A DNA stretch of 64,000 nucleotides from Diploscapter coronatus. Its lineage: Eukaryota; Nematoda; Chromadorea; Rhabditida; Rhabditidae. Of this stretch, positions 1 through 9,983 are shown one piece after another. How positions within the stretch are numbered: the stretch's first letter is position 1; each line of letters begins with the position of its first letter. The translations under genes were made by a program, and so were the position numbers. The stretch spans positions 52,351,201 through 52,415,200 of the forward strand of contig OZ038422.1 of assembly GCA_964036155.1 (NCBI GenBank), read 5' to 3'. The notes beneath the pieces are model-generated. The model was not told where the DNA came from, made no database searches, and was given only the letters and a program-made list of their open reading frames with translations.

Positions 1-44
1 GAAATAATGGAAAATAAAGATAATTTAAAAATGAGACTTTCCAG

Positions 45-473
45 ATGAACATGGAGCGAGTGGCGGAGATCTTCAAGAAGAACTACATGAACATTCGGAC
101 ACTGGCCGCCCTGCTGCTGCTCGTCGTCGCCATTTACACGTATACCATTGTTTCGGTTACACAGGTACATTTTAATTTTCTATTTTTCCGCTTTCTAAAA
201 TATAACGGAATTTTCTAAATTCTCTATAAAACTTTTTGAAATATCCCATAAAATGTTAGAAAACATTAAAATTGTCACTTTTATGGCGCTTCCAGAAAAA
301 AATGCTTCTAAGAAATCGAAAATTTAGAACAAATAAAATTGTAGGAAACGTTCCTGGAAGAGATCGACGAGGAAGTCGCGTTGGAGAAGCCCGAAACACA
401 CGGCCATTTGATGCCTGCCGTCCCTCCCAAAGACAACACCTGGTGGGGGTGGACTAAGAGCTGGTTTGTTTGA
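45..473 (+). CDS. COA3: COA3-like cytochrome c oxidase assembly factor
   Basis: Two exons, 45..164 and 345..473, phase 0 junction, 82 residues from the ATG at 45. One membrane segment (about residues 19-37) ends in IYTYTIVSVTQ and is followed by ETFLEEIDEEV. This is the same arrangement as the [21 protein letters not shown] block of animal COA3, a small mitochondrial inner-membrane protein that stabilises newly made COX1 during complex IV assembly (family knowledge). The C-terminal tail, rich in Pro and Trp (NTWWGWTKSWFV), is longer than in the human protein. The ATG sits right after a TTTCCAG acceptor. So either it is the trans-spliced start or an upstream exon lies outside the window; the human protein has a longer N-terminus. 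An acceptor at 294 opens a different frame and was not used. Confidence 0.75.
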
Positions 474-955
474 AGGGGAACATTGAATCTTTCACTTTAT
501 TTCTTTTCAAAGTACCGTATTCTTTATTAGTAGGATTTTTTAATTCAAGGAGCAAAATGACGATATTTCTATTCTTGAAAGAAGAAGGCAAAATTTTCAT
601 TTTGAGCGGAAAAATGATGGCTTTTTCATAGAAAATGAAAGTTTAAGAATTCGGTATTTTGCAACCTTTTGTTATTTGAAAATTGAATCTTCATGATTTT
701 TTCTGATCCTCAGAACATTTTCAAGGAAAATTCCTATATCTTGAACATCAACATTTAAAGGTCATTGTTTTCATTTTAGGCGTTAGGATTGTTGATTCAA
801 ACTAGCAGACAGATTGTTTGTTTTTGTTTTTACAGGTAGAAGGATAGTGAATAAATTCATTGATTTACGGATTTTAATCCTTAAAGATTCGTTGTTTCGA
901 AAACCGCTTATTTGTGAAATTTTCGAAAAACCAGAGTAATTTAGAAGATTTTTAG

Positions 956-2732
956 ATGAGCAATCGTTTGAAAGCGCAGTCGGTTTTGGAGCACGCAAAG
1001 AGGGCTTCTCAGAAAGAGGTGCGGTAATTCAATTTACTAAAATCTGTAAAATTTCTCTAATTCATACAAATATTTTTTTCGAAATTTTCTTCAAAATTCA
1101 TATAATCCGAGAAAATGGCAGTTTTGAAACAAAAAAAAACAATTCAACAAAGACAACGTACGAAGTAGTACAAGAACAGGGTAGTGGAAGGATTTCGTAC
1201 GTTTCTATTCCAATACTATTTCGTTGCCTTGTCGTGTTTTTTCAGGTTGCCGGGAAAATTTACTTTTTACTTTATATTTTCAGGACGAGTTCCGCAAAGG
1301 CGGTTTTCACTTCATCTCTTCGTCTGGCCACATTCTCGAGTCGCTGTGTCGGCACGAAGAGGGCGAGGGGGAAAAGGCTGGATGCTCGGTAAAATTTTTC
1401 TAATCCTTATTTTTCACTTTTTTCATAATTTCATGCACATTCTGAGTAAATAGTCTTGATAAAGAAAAGGAGAATTTTAATTTTCCACAAAACCTTCCTA
1501 TGTTCTCTTTCTAAAATTAAATGTTTCTCTAAAAATGAACAAAACTCCAGAAATGCCGCTACGAAACCGAACTTTCCCTCCCCGAACTGCCCGAAATGGT
1601 CTTCCCGCACAACTGGCTCAAAATCTCGTTCGCTAATTTTCCAAGTTCGTAGAATTTCGTTTTTTTTCGTCTAAAATGATACGTTCCAGACAGTTCGATT
1701 GTATTCAATGCTTTGGATGCTTTGAGATGTGTTGATGCGACGACACTGCCCGAAATTCAGGTAAAATTTATTTTTTAAATAATGATTTTTTTTTTTTGCA
1801 AAAATTGAAAACTAATCTTTTAACCAATTTTTCCCTGATTTTTTTTCTAATTCAGGTCGCGCCCAGTGCAGAATGGCAAGAGGGCAGCAAACTTCTGGAA
1901 AATATCAGGAAGAAAACTGACAAGACCTTCGATTGGACATTCACAACGCATTACAAGGGCACGCTCAATCATTGCAGAGTAGGGTTTTTAAAACTAATTT
2001 CTAAAAATTTATTTTCTATTTCAATTTTTCAGGCAATCGAGTCAACCGATAAAATAGACGTATCGGTTTTGATGCGACAGGACGAGATCTCGTTCTATAC
2101 GAACGTCACACTATTCGAGGATGAATTAGCGGATCACGGAATTTCAGAGGTGAAATTTTGAATTTTGATTTTTTCTTCGGAAGGATTTCTTCTAAAACTT
2201 TTTATTATAAGAATAATTATTCTCAAAATAACTCCACCTTTTTCCAGATGTCCGTCAAAATCCGCGTGATGCCGACGTATTTCTTCGTGCTGGCTCGATT
2301 CTACCTCAGGGTCGATGGAGTTTTCATTCGGTTTTTTAATCTTCTCCCCATTTTTATTTTAGTTTTATATTCTCAGAGTCTGTGATACTCGTCTGTTTGG
2401 CGAGGACAACAAATGGAGTGTGATTCGGGAGTGGAGTAGGAGGGAGGCCAAGTTCGAGGATCTCAGCCATCTGGTGGGACTTTTAAAGAGATTTATTATT
2501 GAGGGGTTTTAAAATTATGTGAAAAGAATTTTTTAAAACTTTCTTCGAGAAAAAATATCTAGTAGAAAGAGGTACACGGAAATCATAGAACTATGAGAAA
2601 CGCATTTTTCGAAAATCACTAATTTCTCTTGAATTTTAGTCCCCCGATCTCCTAAAGAATCGTGATGCAATTTGGAATCATCTGCCTCTCGTCGAAGAAC
2701 AAATCGACAAAATCGTTCCCGAAGCCGCTTGA
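956..2732 (+). CDS. TIPRL: TIP41-like protein (TIPRL), PP2A-type phosphatase regulator
   Basis: Eight exons: 956..1018, 1284..1388, 1551..1644, 1690..1760, 1856..1978, 2033..2149, 2248..2330 plus 2377..2473, and 2640..2732. All phases agree, giving 281 residues. Family blocks are seen in order: LPELPEMVFPHNWLKI, IVFNALDALRCVD, FDWTFTTHYKGTL, VTLFEDELADHG, MSVKIRVMPTYFFVLARFYL, RVDGVFIRVCDTRLFGEDN and IREWSRREAKFEDL. TIPRL binds the catalytic subunits of PP2A-family phosphatases and acts in TOR signalling (family knowledge). The ATG at 956 lies directly behind TTTTTAG, a likely trans-splice acceptor, about 480 bp after the COA3 stop; the two could form an operon. A poly(A) signal AATAAA is at 2787-2792. 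Confidence 0.93.
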
Positions 2733-3733
2733 TCTTTATCGAATACTTTTCTCATATAAATTACTGGTATCATGAAAATTTTGGGGAATAAATTTTCAGT
2801 TTTATAAAAGAAATCAAATCTAGGAATGAACCTACACTTCATATTCTCGAAATAATTGCAAACTGCTGCAAGGTTGTATTTCTGGAAGCCGTTAATGTCA
2901 GCAAAGTAAATCGAATACGGAGAATCCAAATCCGTTGAGTTTTGAATTGATTTCGACCTATATCATCGAGATCCGACGCCGTTCATGTTTTCTGAAAGCC
3001 TTTTCCAAAAAAATTGATTATACTATCATTTCGGGCGCCATTGATTACCCTAATCAGTGTCTTTGTTTCATGAAATTATCAATTAATTAACGATAACTGA
3101 AACGGCAGGAAATTTCATGCGTTCTTTCTTTCCTCAGAAAGGGAAACTTAATATTTCTAATTAAAACGAATGAAATAAACGAAAGTCCTAAAATTTGGGA
3201 TTCCTAAATGATTACGAAATCTTACTTTTATATTCGCTCGTTTCGAATGGAGACTTTTCCTATCCTCGCCAGAGGCATTCAGCTATACCTTGGAGAAGAC
3301 AATGAGGTTTCTATTTACTAGAGGTTAACCTAAATTTAACAAATCAAATTATAAAATATGTACAAGTTAAGCTGTTACGAAAATATTCGTCAGATTGCCG
3401 CCAATTTTTTAAACGTAGACGTTTCGAGACCCTTCCAGAGATGAGGGTAGATAAGCTGCCATTTAATGGTTTGGCCTTATTTAGAAAGATTTATAATTTG
3501 GCTAATTCATTATGATTCTTTCACACTTGACATTCAATCTTTACATTTTCTAAGTTCATGTCTGTTCAGCTCAAAACTCTTGACGTACTTTGTATATATT
3601 GAAAGGGTTTACTTCATTTCGAGTTAACGTTGTTTTTCGTAATTATTTCGTTTAGATTTGCTATACTTGTTGCAACTATGATAAAATATTCGATTTTAGG
3701 TAAGAGGGCTACCTATACTTATTCGACGTTCTA
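2733..3733. other. Intergenic, TIPRL 3' UTR and Smr-gene upstream region
   Basis: It holds the TIPRL poly(A) signal at 2787-2792. The rest is AT-rich, with only short frames lacking splice context. I see no gene in it. Confidence 0.5.
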
Positions 3734-4978
3734 ATGAAGACTTTCGTCAGCCTAGAATTAGAACAAGCTAGGGATGATGTTCGGAAGATAGACGACAAGA
3801 TCAAAGTACTCTGGAAAACGAAAAGATCTTATATTGAAGATATACCTAAAAACTATCGGAAACGTGGCATGGAGGGAGCTTACTCTTTCTACCTGCACGA
3901 GGTAAGTTATTATATTTTCAATTTAAAACATGAGATATTATGCTTTGATACATTGTAGGTATATAAGATCAATAAGAAGATCGAGTACTTGAAGGATGAG
4001 AAGGACGACATCATGTGGAAATCAAACTTACAATCATATACTCTAGACACCCACTACATGCGAATCGATACTGCAATATCGCTCGTCATCTATATTGCTA
4101 ACCGCAGAAGAGGTATGATAGATTACAAATCTTAAATATCTAGCATCAATTCCATGCATCACTTGTAAGACCCTATGAAAACGCTCAAACTTCCAAGTTG
4201 CTTTCTTTATATGTAGGGACCGTAAACTCTGCCTCTTGCATTTTTCGATTTTATTCAAAATGCGATCATTGGAAACCCCAAAAATAGGAAGCAAACGCCC
4301 TTCGAATTGAAGATACACAACACTCGTAAACTAATTCAGTAAACCATCCAATGAAATAGTTCTATACCAAAAATTAATCTGAAATTCCGGTATTGGCAAA
4401 TGTCAATGCCTTTTTGTAAAACAATCATATTCATTTTGATAAATACTTTTCGTGGAATTCTTTGATCAAAATGCTTTTTTGTTTTTTTTTCCATATAAAT
4501 ATTTTAGTTACATAAAAATTGACCTTTCGAAGTAGAAAAATACCGAAATTTATAAATTCTGTAAAACCTTTTGTGGTCTCTATTTATATAATTATTAGTT
4601 CGACCCTACTAACCCTTTAAAAGCAAATGAAGGGCAAATTTAGATTGGAATATTGCGGAACTGCCAGTTATCGTGGGCCAAGGAAACAATACTCCACAAG
4701 GCAATCAAACTATCAGAGATGCCTTTGAAAAGTATTTCACTGATCGAAAAATAACATTTAAGTAAGTTAATACTCATTTCTTTTCTCGTGTTACTTTCAG
4801 GTATGAATTAGGAAATCCGGGTATGATCCTCATAGATTTTCCGTCGTTTTGCGACTATCTGGAAAAGCATAAAATTGGAGTAAACCCGAATTCGTATCAC
4901 GGAATAGCGAATTATGACGACGATTACTATACTTCGGACGAATTCGATGACGGGGACGGATTTTCGGACGAAGAATAG
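3734..4978 (+). CDS. Smr-domain protein with degenerate catalytic motif
   Basis: Four exons: 3734..3901, 3959..4112, 4644..4761, 4801..4978; phases agree; 205 residues. Residues about 85-165 match the Smr domain seen next to DUF1771 in N4BP2-type proteins. LDTHYMRIDTAISLVI stands where LDLHGL normally lies, and VIVGQGNNTPQGNQTIRDAF stands for the ITGRGNHS..G...IR.A block. KYELGNPGMILID stands for the closing strand. The upstream segment (GMEGAYSFYLHEVYKINKKI) resembles DUF1771. The Leu-Asp-x-His core remains but the following Gly is Tyr. TGxG reads VGQG. The last 25 residues are very acidic (Asp/Glu/Tyr). Smr domains are nucleases in mRNA quality control (for example NONU-1 in C. elegans); whether this one cuts RNA is unknown. 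A poly(A) signal is at 5024-5029. Confidence 0.72.
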
Positions 4979-5899
4979 ATCCATTCTTGCAGATTATAAC
5001 TTATTTGAATATAGCCGCAGAACAATAAATAGATGATAATATTTCTTCCATTGTTAAATCATTATCACAAATTAGAAGGCATGACAAGCATAGATGAAGA
5101 GCGCATGCAGTAAGAGAATGTTGCAAGTTCGCTGATGAGTGAATAATGTCCAAAGCATGGTTTTTGCGGAACTTCTGAAATCTGAAACGTTAACGCGGTT
5201 TTTGGGATTCAAAGAATATTCTGTAAAAAACGAAATTTTTGAAGGGCTTATTCTTGATTTTGTATCGTTGAAAGATTTTCGTTGTCGTAAAATCTGTATT
5301 CCTCCAGAGATCTCTCAAAAGAATTCGGCAATGCGGTGCTCAAAACGAGAAAGCTATCGGTAAGAATATCGATAACCTGATCAAACAGCATCGACCCTCA
5401 ACATAGCCTGTTTGCTTTGCTTTAACCTGGCATGGCTTATCAGTCTTTGATGATTTTAACCCTGAAATGATCATGGCTAATGACTAATATTGTAAACGAT
5501 GGAAAAAGTACAAAAATCGAGAAAATCCAAATGTCAAAGTCGTTGGAGAAAAATTATTTGTTTCTCTTCGTCTATTCTTCTGCTTCTCTCCACCCTCTTT
5601 TCCATAGCGTTTATGGTTCTATTTCGATATTTTCAGAGAATAGATATTTTTTTTTTTAAATTTCTGATTTAAAAATTGAGAAAATTTCAAATAAAAAACA
5701 ACGAAAAACGTAGATGAGACGAAATTTTCTGAAAATTGTTCGAAATCAAAATCTTGTCTCAGCTCTGAACCTTATGCACTTGACAAAATTGCTTCTACTA
5801 CATGTGACAAAGTATCGGAGTTTTTCGTTTATTTTTCATAACATTATTTGCCTTATCACCGACTAAAAATTTCGTTACTTTGTCGTTATTCTGTACCTA
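4979..5899. other. Intergenic, no clear gene
   Basis: It holds the Smr-gene 3' UTR (AATAAA at 5024-5029). A 74-codon frame at 5139-5363 ends in a donor-like GGTAAGA, but I find no partner exon and no family resemblance. Confidence 0.4.
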
Positions 5900-6082
5900 C
5901 TAATTTATTCTATGATTGCGATTATTGAAACTCTGTAATTTACAGGTAACAATTAAATATGGTTCTGAAGGCATTCCCGTGAACAAGAAGCGAGTCTTCA
6001 AAGTGTCGCTCATCTGTGCAGGCATCTCGATATTCAGCATATCTACTTCCTCGACGTCGAATTCCCTCCAGTTTAAACCCAT
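5900..6082 (-). CDS. Possible small ORF, unrecognised
   Basis: Sixty codons on the minus strand from an ATG at 6082. The first two thirds use C/G-ending codons typical of the confirmed exons nearby (Phe TTC, Val GTC, Arg CGC) and read FDVEEVDMLNIEMPAQ and TRFLFTGMPSEPYLIV. The tail after IVT is AT-rich and may be past a donor or non-coding. It lies just downstream of the 6291-9009 gene on the same strand. It could be an exon of a separate gene, or a chance frame. I do not recognise a family. Confidence 0.25.
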   Translation of the reverse strand: MGLNWREFDVEEVDMLNIEMPAQMSDTLKTRFLFTGMPSEPYLIVTCKLQSFNNRNHRIN

Positions 6083-6290
6083 ACAAAAACGAAAGAATTT
6101 ATCGCATACATCGTAAAAATTCAAATTCGATTTACACCACCGCATCTCAAATTTTAGAAAGAAAACATAAAATTACAATTACTTTTTCATCTGTATAAAA
6201 GTTGCACAGAAAGTAGAGATTACAAGAAAGAAGTAAAATTTGAAAATAGTTCGAAATGTTCAAAAATAATTTGATCAGGAAAATTGAAAT

Positions 6291-9009
6291 TCAAGGATAG
6301 TAAATTTCCTCGTTGTAGTCGAATTCGTTTTCGAAGATGCACGAGGCTTCGACCGTGTAGCTCTTCATGAAGATCACAGTCGGAGGCAAAGGCCGCTGGA
6401 TGTGGACCACCCAATTGGATTCCTTCAACTGCTGCTGTTTGGTGAGTTGATCAACCGATTCGATTCGATCTTCTTGAAGCAAACCAAGTTGGCCCTAAAA
6501 CTCACCTTGCAATTGTTAGTTCTATGAATTTATTGAGATTGGATAATGTATATTTTGATAGAGATGATAATAATCTAGAATTTCCCAATCTTTCGCTTTT
6601 GAATAAAAAAGTAACCGAAACTGCAATTATCTTGTTTGTCAAATTCGAATTCTTGGAGAATTCGTAACTTCCACATCATCATTTTTCTTTATAATTGCAA
6701 GTTTGTGACAGAAAGGTAGAAGATGAAAATCTCACCTTTGGTTTTTGATAGGTGAGCTTCAACTTAGTCGTCGTTTGAATGTAGCCTGTCTAAAAAATTC
6801 ATAATTAGTGTATGCAAATGTTGTAATTTTCTGCTTCTTTTGAGATTTTAGGGTTACAAAGTGATCGATTTTGCAAAGAACCATTTGCAACAAGTTCACA
6901 TGAATTTTGCATGTGTTTCCAAAATAAATCACAAAAATTATAGAGTTTTGAAGGTTAAAATTAACCTGATCGATAAAATCTTCTGCATCAGGGATGGCGT
7001 AGTGTTCCACATTTTGACGCTCTTTCACAGAATCGGTGAATTTCTAAAAATTCGTAAATTTATTTTCAGAAAAAAATATTAGGGTGTCATTTCCTTGTTC
7101 CAATTCCGTATTTTTCATTTGCGTAGGTCAAAAATGCTCGTAACATAGACCGTGGGAATTCCCACGATAATCTCAAGGAATCGCTTTTCTTGCATGAGTT
7201 TCACACTACGACGCATATTCAGAATAAATGACAGGGAAGAAGTAAATTTGGCAGAGAATGCGCTAAATTTATCTCATTCTACGATAAAAGAGATATTTTG
7301 AATTGCCATTTTGAAATTCCTTGGGGAAATTCCTAAGATTTCTCTAGATTTTTTACTCATATTGATGCAAAAAGGCGTGTATATCGAAATTCACGCAAAT
7401 TGGTGAAAATTCTTATGCCAAATAAAACGTAAATGGGTTATTCATGAAATTTCGCATATTCATTTTCATTTACGTAAATCTTTTGGAAGAAAAAATTCAA
7501 AGATTCGGCAAAATCACCTAATTTTTAATACCATTAGTTTTCTCCAAATTTTTATCATTTAAAATTTTTAAACAGCTAACAAGGAAAATTTCAGAGGTGT
7601 TTGCCTCCGATTTGACTGATTTTTTCATCATGGGGGTAATTCAGTACGTAGAGGATGAATTCGAAATCAAAAAATACAATGGTAACCTCCCAGCCTTGGA
7701 AATCCCGAAAACCGTTTTATACAGTGAAGAAATTAAATGAGAAATTAAAATCTCAAATCAGCGTACATTATTTTTCTATCATTAAAGCATTTCTCTTCTA
7801 TAAATACGTGCTGAGTTTCTAAGGTCAGTAAGACTCCCATTGCACTTTTTGACTTCAGATTCGCGATTAGCGTCGTGAAATATTTTCATAGTGAAAAAAT
7901 CAACCAAATCAGTGACGGACACTTCTGAAATTTTCCTTGTAAGGCAAAATGATTCCACGAATTTCGGAATATCACTTACGAGTCCATTCGTGTCGTCATT
8001 CGCCCATTGCTTGATGGCTTTGTTGACATTGTCGGTGAACGAATCGTGGTCGTGCGCGAATCCATTCAATCCGCGCTCTGCATAATTCATGCCCTCCTTC
8101 GGATAGACCAATTCCCACTAAACCCACAACACTCATCACCAATTCGTTTACAAGGAAATTGCAGAGCATGGCACACAATGTGATTGATACACTATGCATT
8201 CCGACGTAGAAACATGTTTCGCTGAGTTGAGTTGCAAAAATCATGGGATGATGACGAAAAATCTTATTTCTGCGTAAAACGCTCAATTTTTGTGCGGAAA
8301 CTAGTGGCGCATAATTTAGACGTGCTGCGTGTTTTCCCCCAAATTAATTTTAGCTTGATATCAAAAATTCAGATTTGACGCAAATATTTTGAAAGAATGC
8401 TCTAGACATGTTATCTTTTATGCTCTGCTTATTCTTCAAGATCCGATTAACACAAATCGCTAATTTATATTTGCATAAATTGGATATTATTTGCGCGATG
8501 ATCTCATTATTTGGATAGGCGTTTTCGGAAAAAGATAATGGGATCTATCAGCGACAATGAATTTTTGATAGGTAATTTGTGACTTACTGTCGATCGAAAA
8601 TCAGGAATGTAAGCGATGACGTCAGTTCGCCAAACTTCGGGTGGATTGAACATTTGGACGTCGGTCATTTTGGTCTTCTCTGCAATAATACTTTGAAATT
8701 GGTTTTGAATACCCCCAGAAAAAAAACTGAAAATCAATCAATGAAATAATTGATGGCGAGGATCGATTTTTCAAAATCAATTTCTCCCAGAAACGTGGCA
8801 AAAATTCAACCTATCAAATCTATCCATCCAGCATAAAAGATGAAAAGCGTGCAAAAATAGAAAGGAAAAAAGTAGCATAACTCCGGAAATGCGCGTACGC
8901 GTATTCGGGTGATTGCTAATCGAATTGTGGTTGCTTTTGGGTGAAAACATTTGCACGGCTCTGATTCACCGTTTTCGGCAGCGGCTATTCTATTTTTCCC
9001 CCAACTCAT
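6291..9009 (-). CDS. Unrecognised single-pass membrane protein
   Basis: Six minus-strand exons: 9009..8811, 8679..8588, 8117..7980, 7043..6966, 6789..6736, 6494..6291. Phases agree throughout; 254 residues. The N-terminus has a short Cys-containing segment (SEPCKCFHPK). A hydrophobic stretch follows at about residues 45-66 (FFPFYFCTLFIFYAGWIDLI), with positive residues before it, which suggests a type II membrane anchor. The rest is predicted soluble: MTDVQMFNPPEVWRTDVIAY, GLNGFAHDHDSFTDNVNKAI, and a C-terminal NWVVHIQRPLPPTVIF block. I do not recognise the family. The 936 bp intron between exons 3 and 4 holds an inverted pair of related reading frames; the exon 3 frame stays open into that intron, so retention would give a different C-terminus. 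The ATG choice rests on the open frame and phase. Confidence 0.6.
7522..7740 (+). pseudogene. Open segment inverted relative to 7782-7980
   Basis: A 73-codon open stretch on the plus strand inside an intron of the minus-strand gene. LTRKISEVFASDLTDFF, then IKKYNGNLPALEIP, pair with LTRKISEVSVTDLVDFF and VKKCNGSLTDLRN on the minus strand (about 7945 down to 7830). The bases also align, and most differences are silent or conservative. There is no ATG in good context and no partner exon. It could be a fragment of a duplicated coding exon or of a mobile element. Confidence 0.35.
7782..7979 (-). other. In-frame intron extension related to the inverted copy
   Basis: The minus-strand frame of exon 3 (8117..7980) continues through the intron for 66 codons before a stop. 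It contains LTRKISEVSVTDLVDFF. If the GTAAGT donor at 7979 is skipped, this becomes an alternative C-terminus; otherwise it is intron. Confidence 0.35.
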
Positions 9010-9595
9010 TTAGCGTCATTTCATTGTGCAACTTCTTTAATAATTTTTTATTACCGTCAAATAACTGAGATCACGATAACAAGTAAGAAAAAGATCCGAA
9101 TAAGTTAGGCATTTTGAAATGAACAGGACAAGCTATACACACAAACGAATTATTTGAAAGGTGATGACAATTGGGATGAGTTAGATCGCGAATTTGAGGG
9201 GAGAATTTGGTTTTAGATTCTGAGAATCAAGAGACTCACCGGAAATGTAAGAATTATTAGGAAAGGTCAAATTTTACCGTTAACTTTTAGCTAAAGTTCA
9301 ATTATCTGTCTACACTAATGTTATGGACGATTGTTGGCACAATTGAAACTATACAAGTGAGACATAAAAGAATAAACTAAAGAAGGGATATGCTAATTTT
9401 CTAGATATGAAATTACAATTGAGAAATTTAGCCAAAATAGCAGAGTAATAAATCTACCGTAGGACCAGAGTTTGTAAAAGAGTGAATTTTATTTTTTCCA
9501 CACAGGAGTTAGCCGTTCCCAATCGTCATAATGTCGTTTTACGAAAAATCGAACGCTAAATTTTTCACATTAAAATTCATATGAGGCGAAAAATT
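9010..9595. other. Intergenic between two minus-strand genes
   Basis: AT-rich, with no exon that fits phase. A minus-strand AATAAA (plus TTTATT near 9487-9492) lies about 105 bp past the stop of the small peptide gene and could be its poly(A) signal. Confidence 0.4.
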
Positions 9596-9983
9596 TTACC
9601 TATCCATAGGAACCATAAAATCTCGATCCGACCGTTCGCTTTCTATTAGTTGTGCCAGTAACCTAAAAATTGTCAAATTATTCTCAAAACATTTCAAGTC
9701 TCGATTTTTGTTTAGTTGCAATTTTTCAAGCTTTCAAACTAAACCTACTCACTTTCATCTCTGGTCTTCCAGTTCAAATAAATTGGACTTTGATGGAAAG
9801 CCGTGAAATTGTTTACTACTGGCTTAATTTCGCCAATCAACTCTCGTACCTTGCGGCGTTTCGCTCGTCTTTGTTGTTGTGTGCCGTACTTGCAGGGACA
9901 TCTCCGACTCTGGGTCGGGCATCGGTCAACAGGAAGAGGCAAATCGCGAGCAGACACAGCAGAAACAGCACTGATGTAGTCAT
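9596..9983 (-). CDS. Putative 66-residue secreted peptide precursor
   Basis: Two minus-strand exons, 9983..9850 and 9662..9596, joined in phase 2. The start MTTSVLFLLCLLAICLFLL-TDA is a textbook signal peptide with a likely cleavage after Ala 22. A short Arg/Glu/Asp-rich chain ends in DRDFMVPMDR. No cysteines remain after the signal peptide. This looks like a small secreted peptide or neuropeptide-like precursor, but I recognise no family. The same exon pair in another frame would give RAKRRK then NRKRTVGSRFYGSYG, with dibasic sites, but lacks a good signal peptide. I chose the frame with the signal peptide and favoured codons. The terminal codon could instead be a donor (ATAG|GTAAAA), with further exons downstream. 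Confidence 0.5.
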
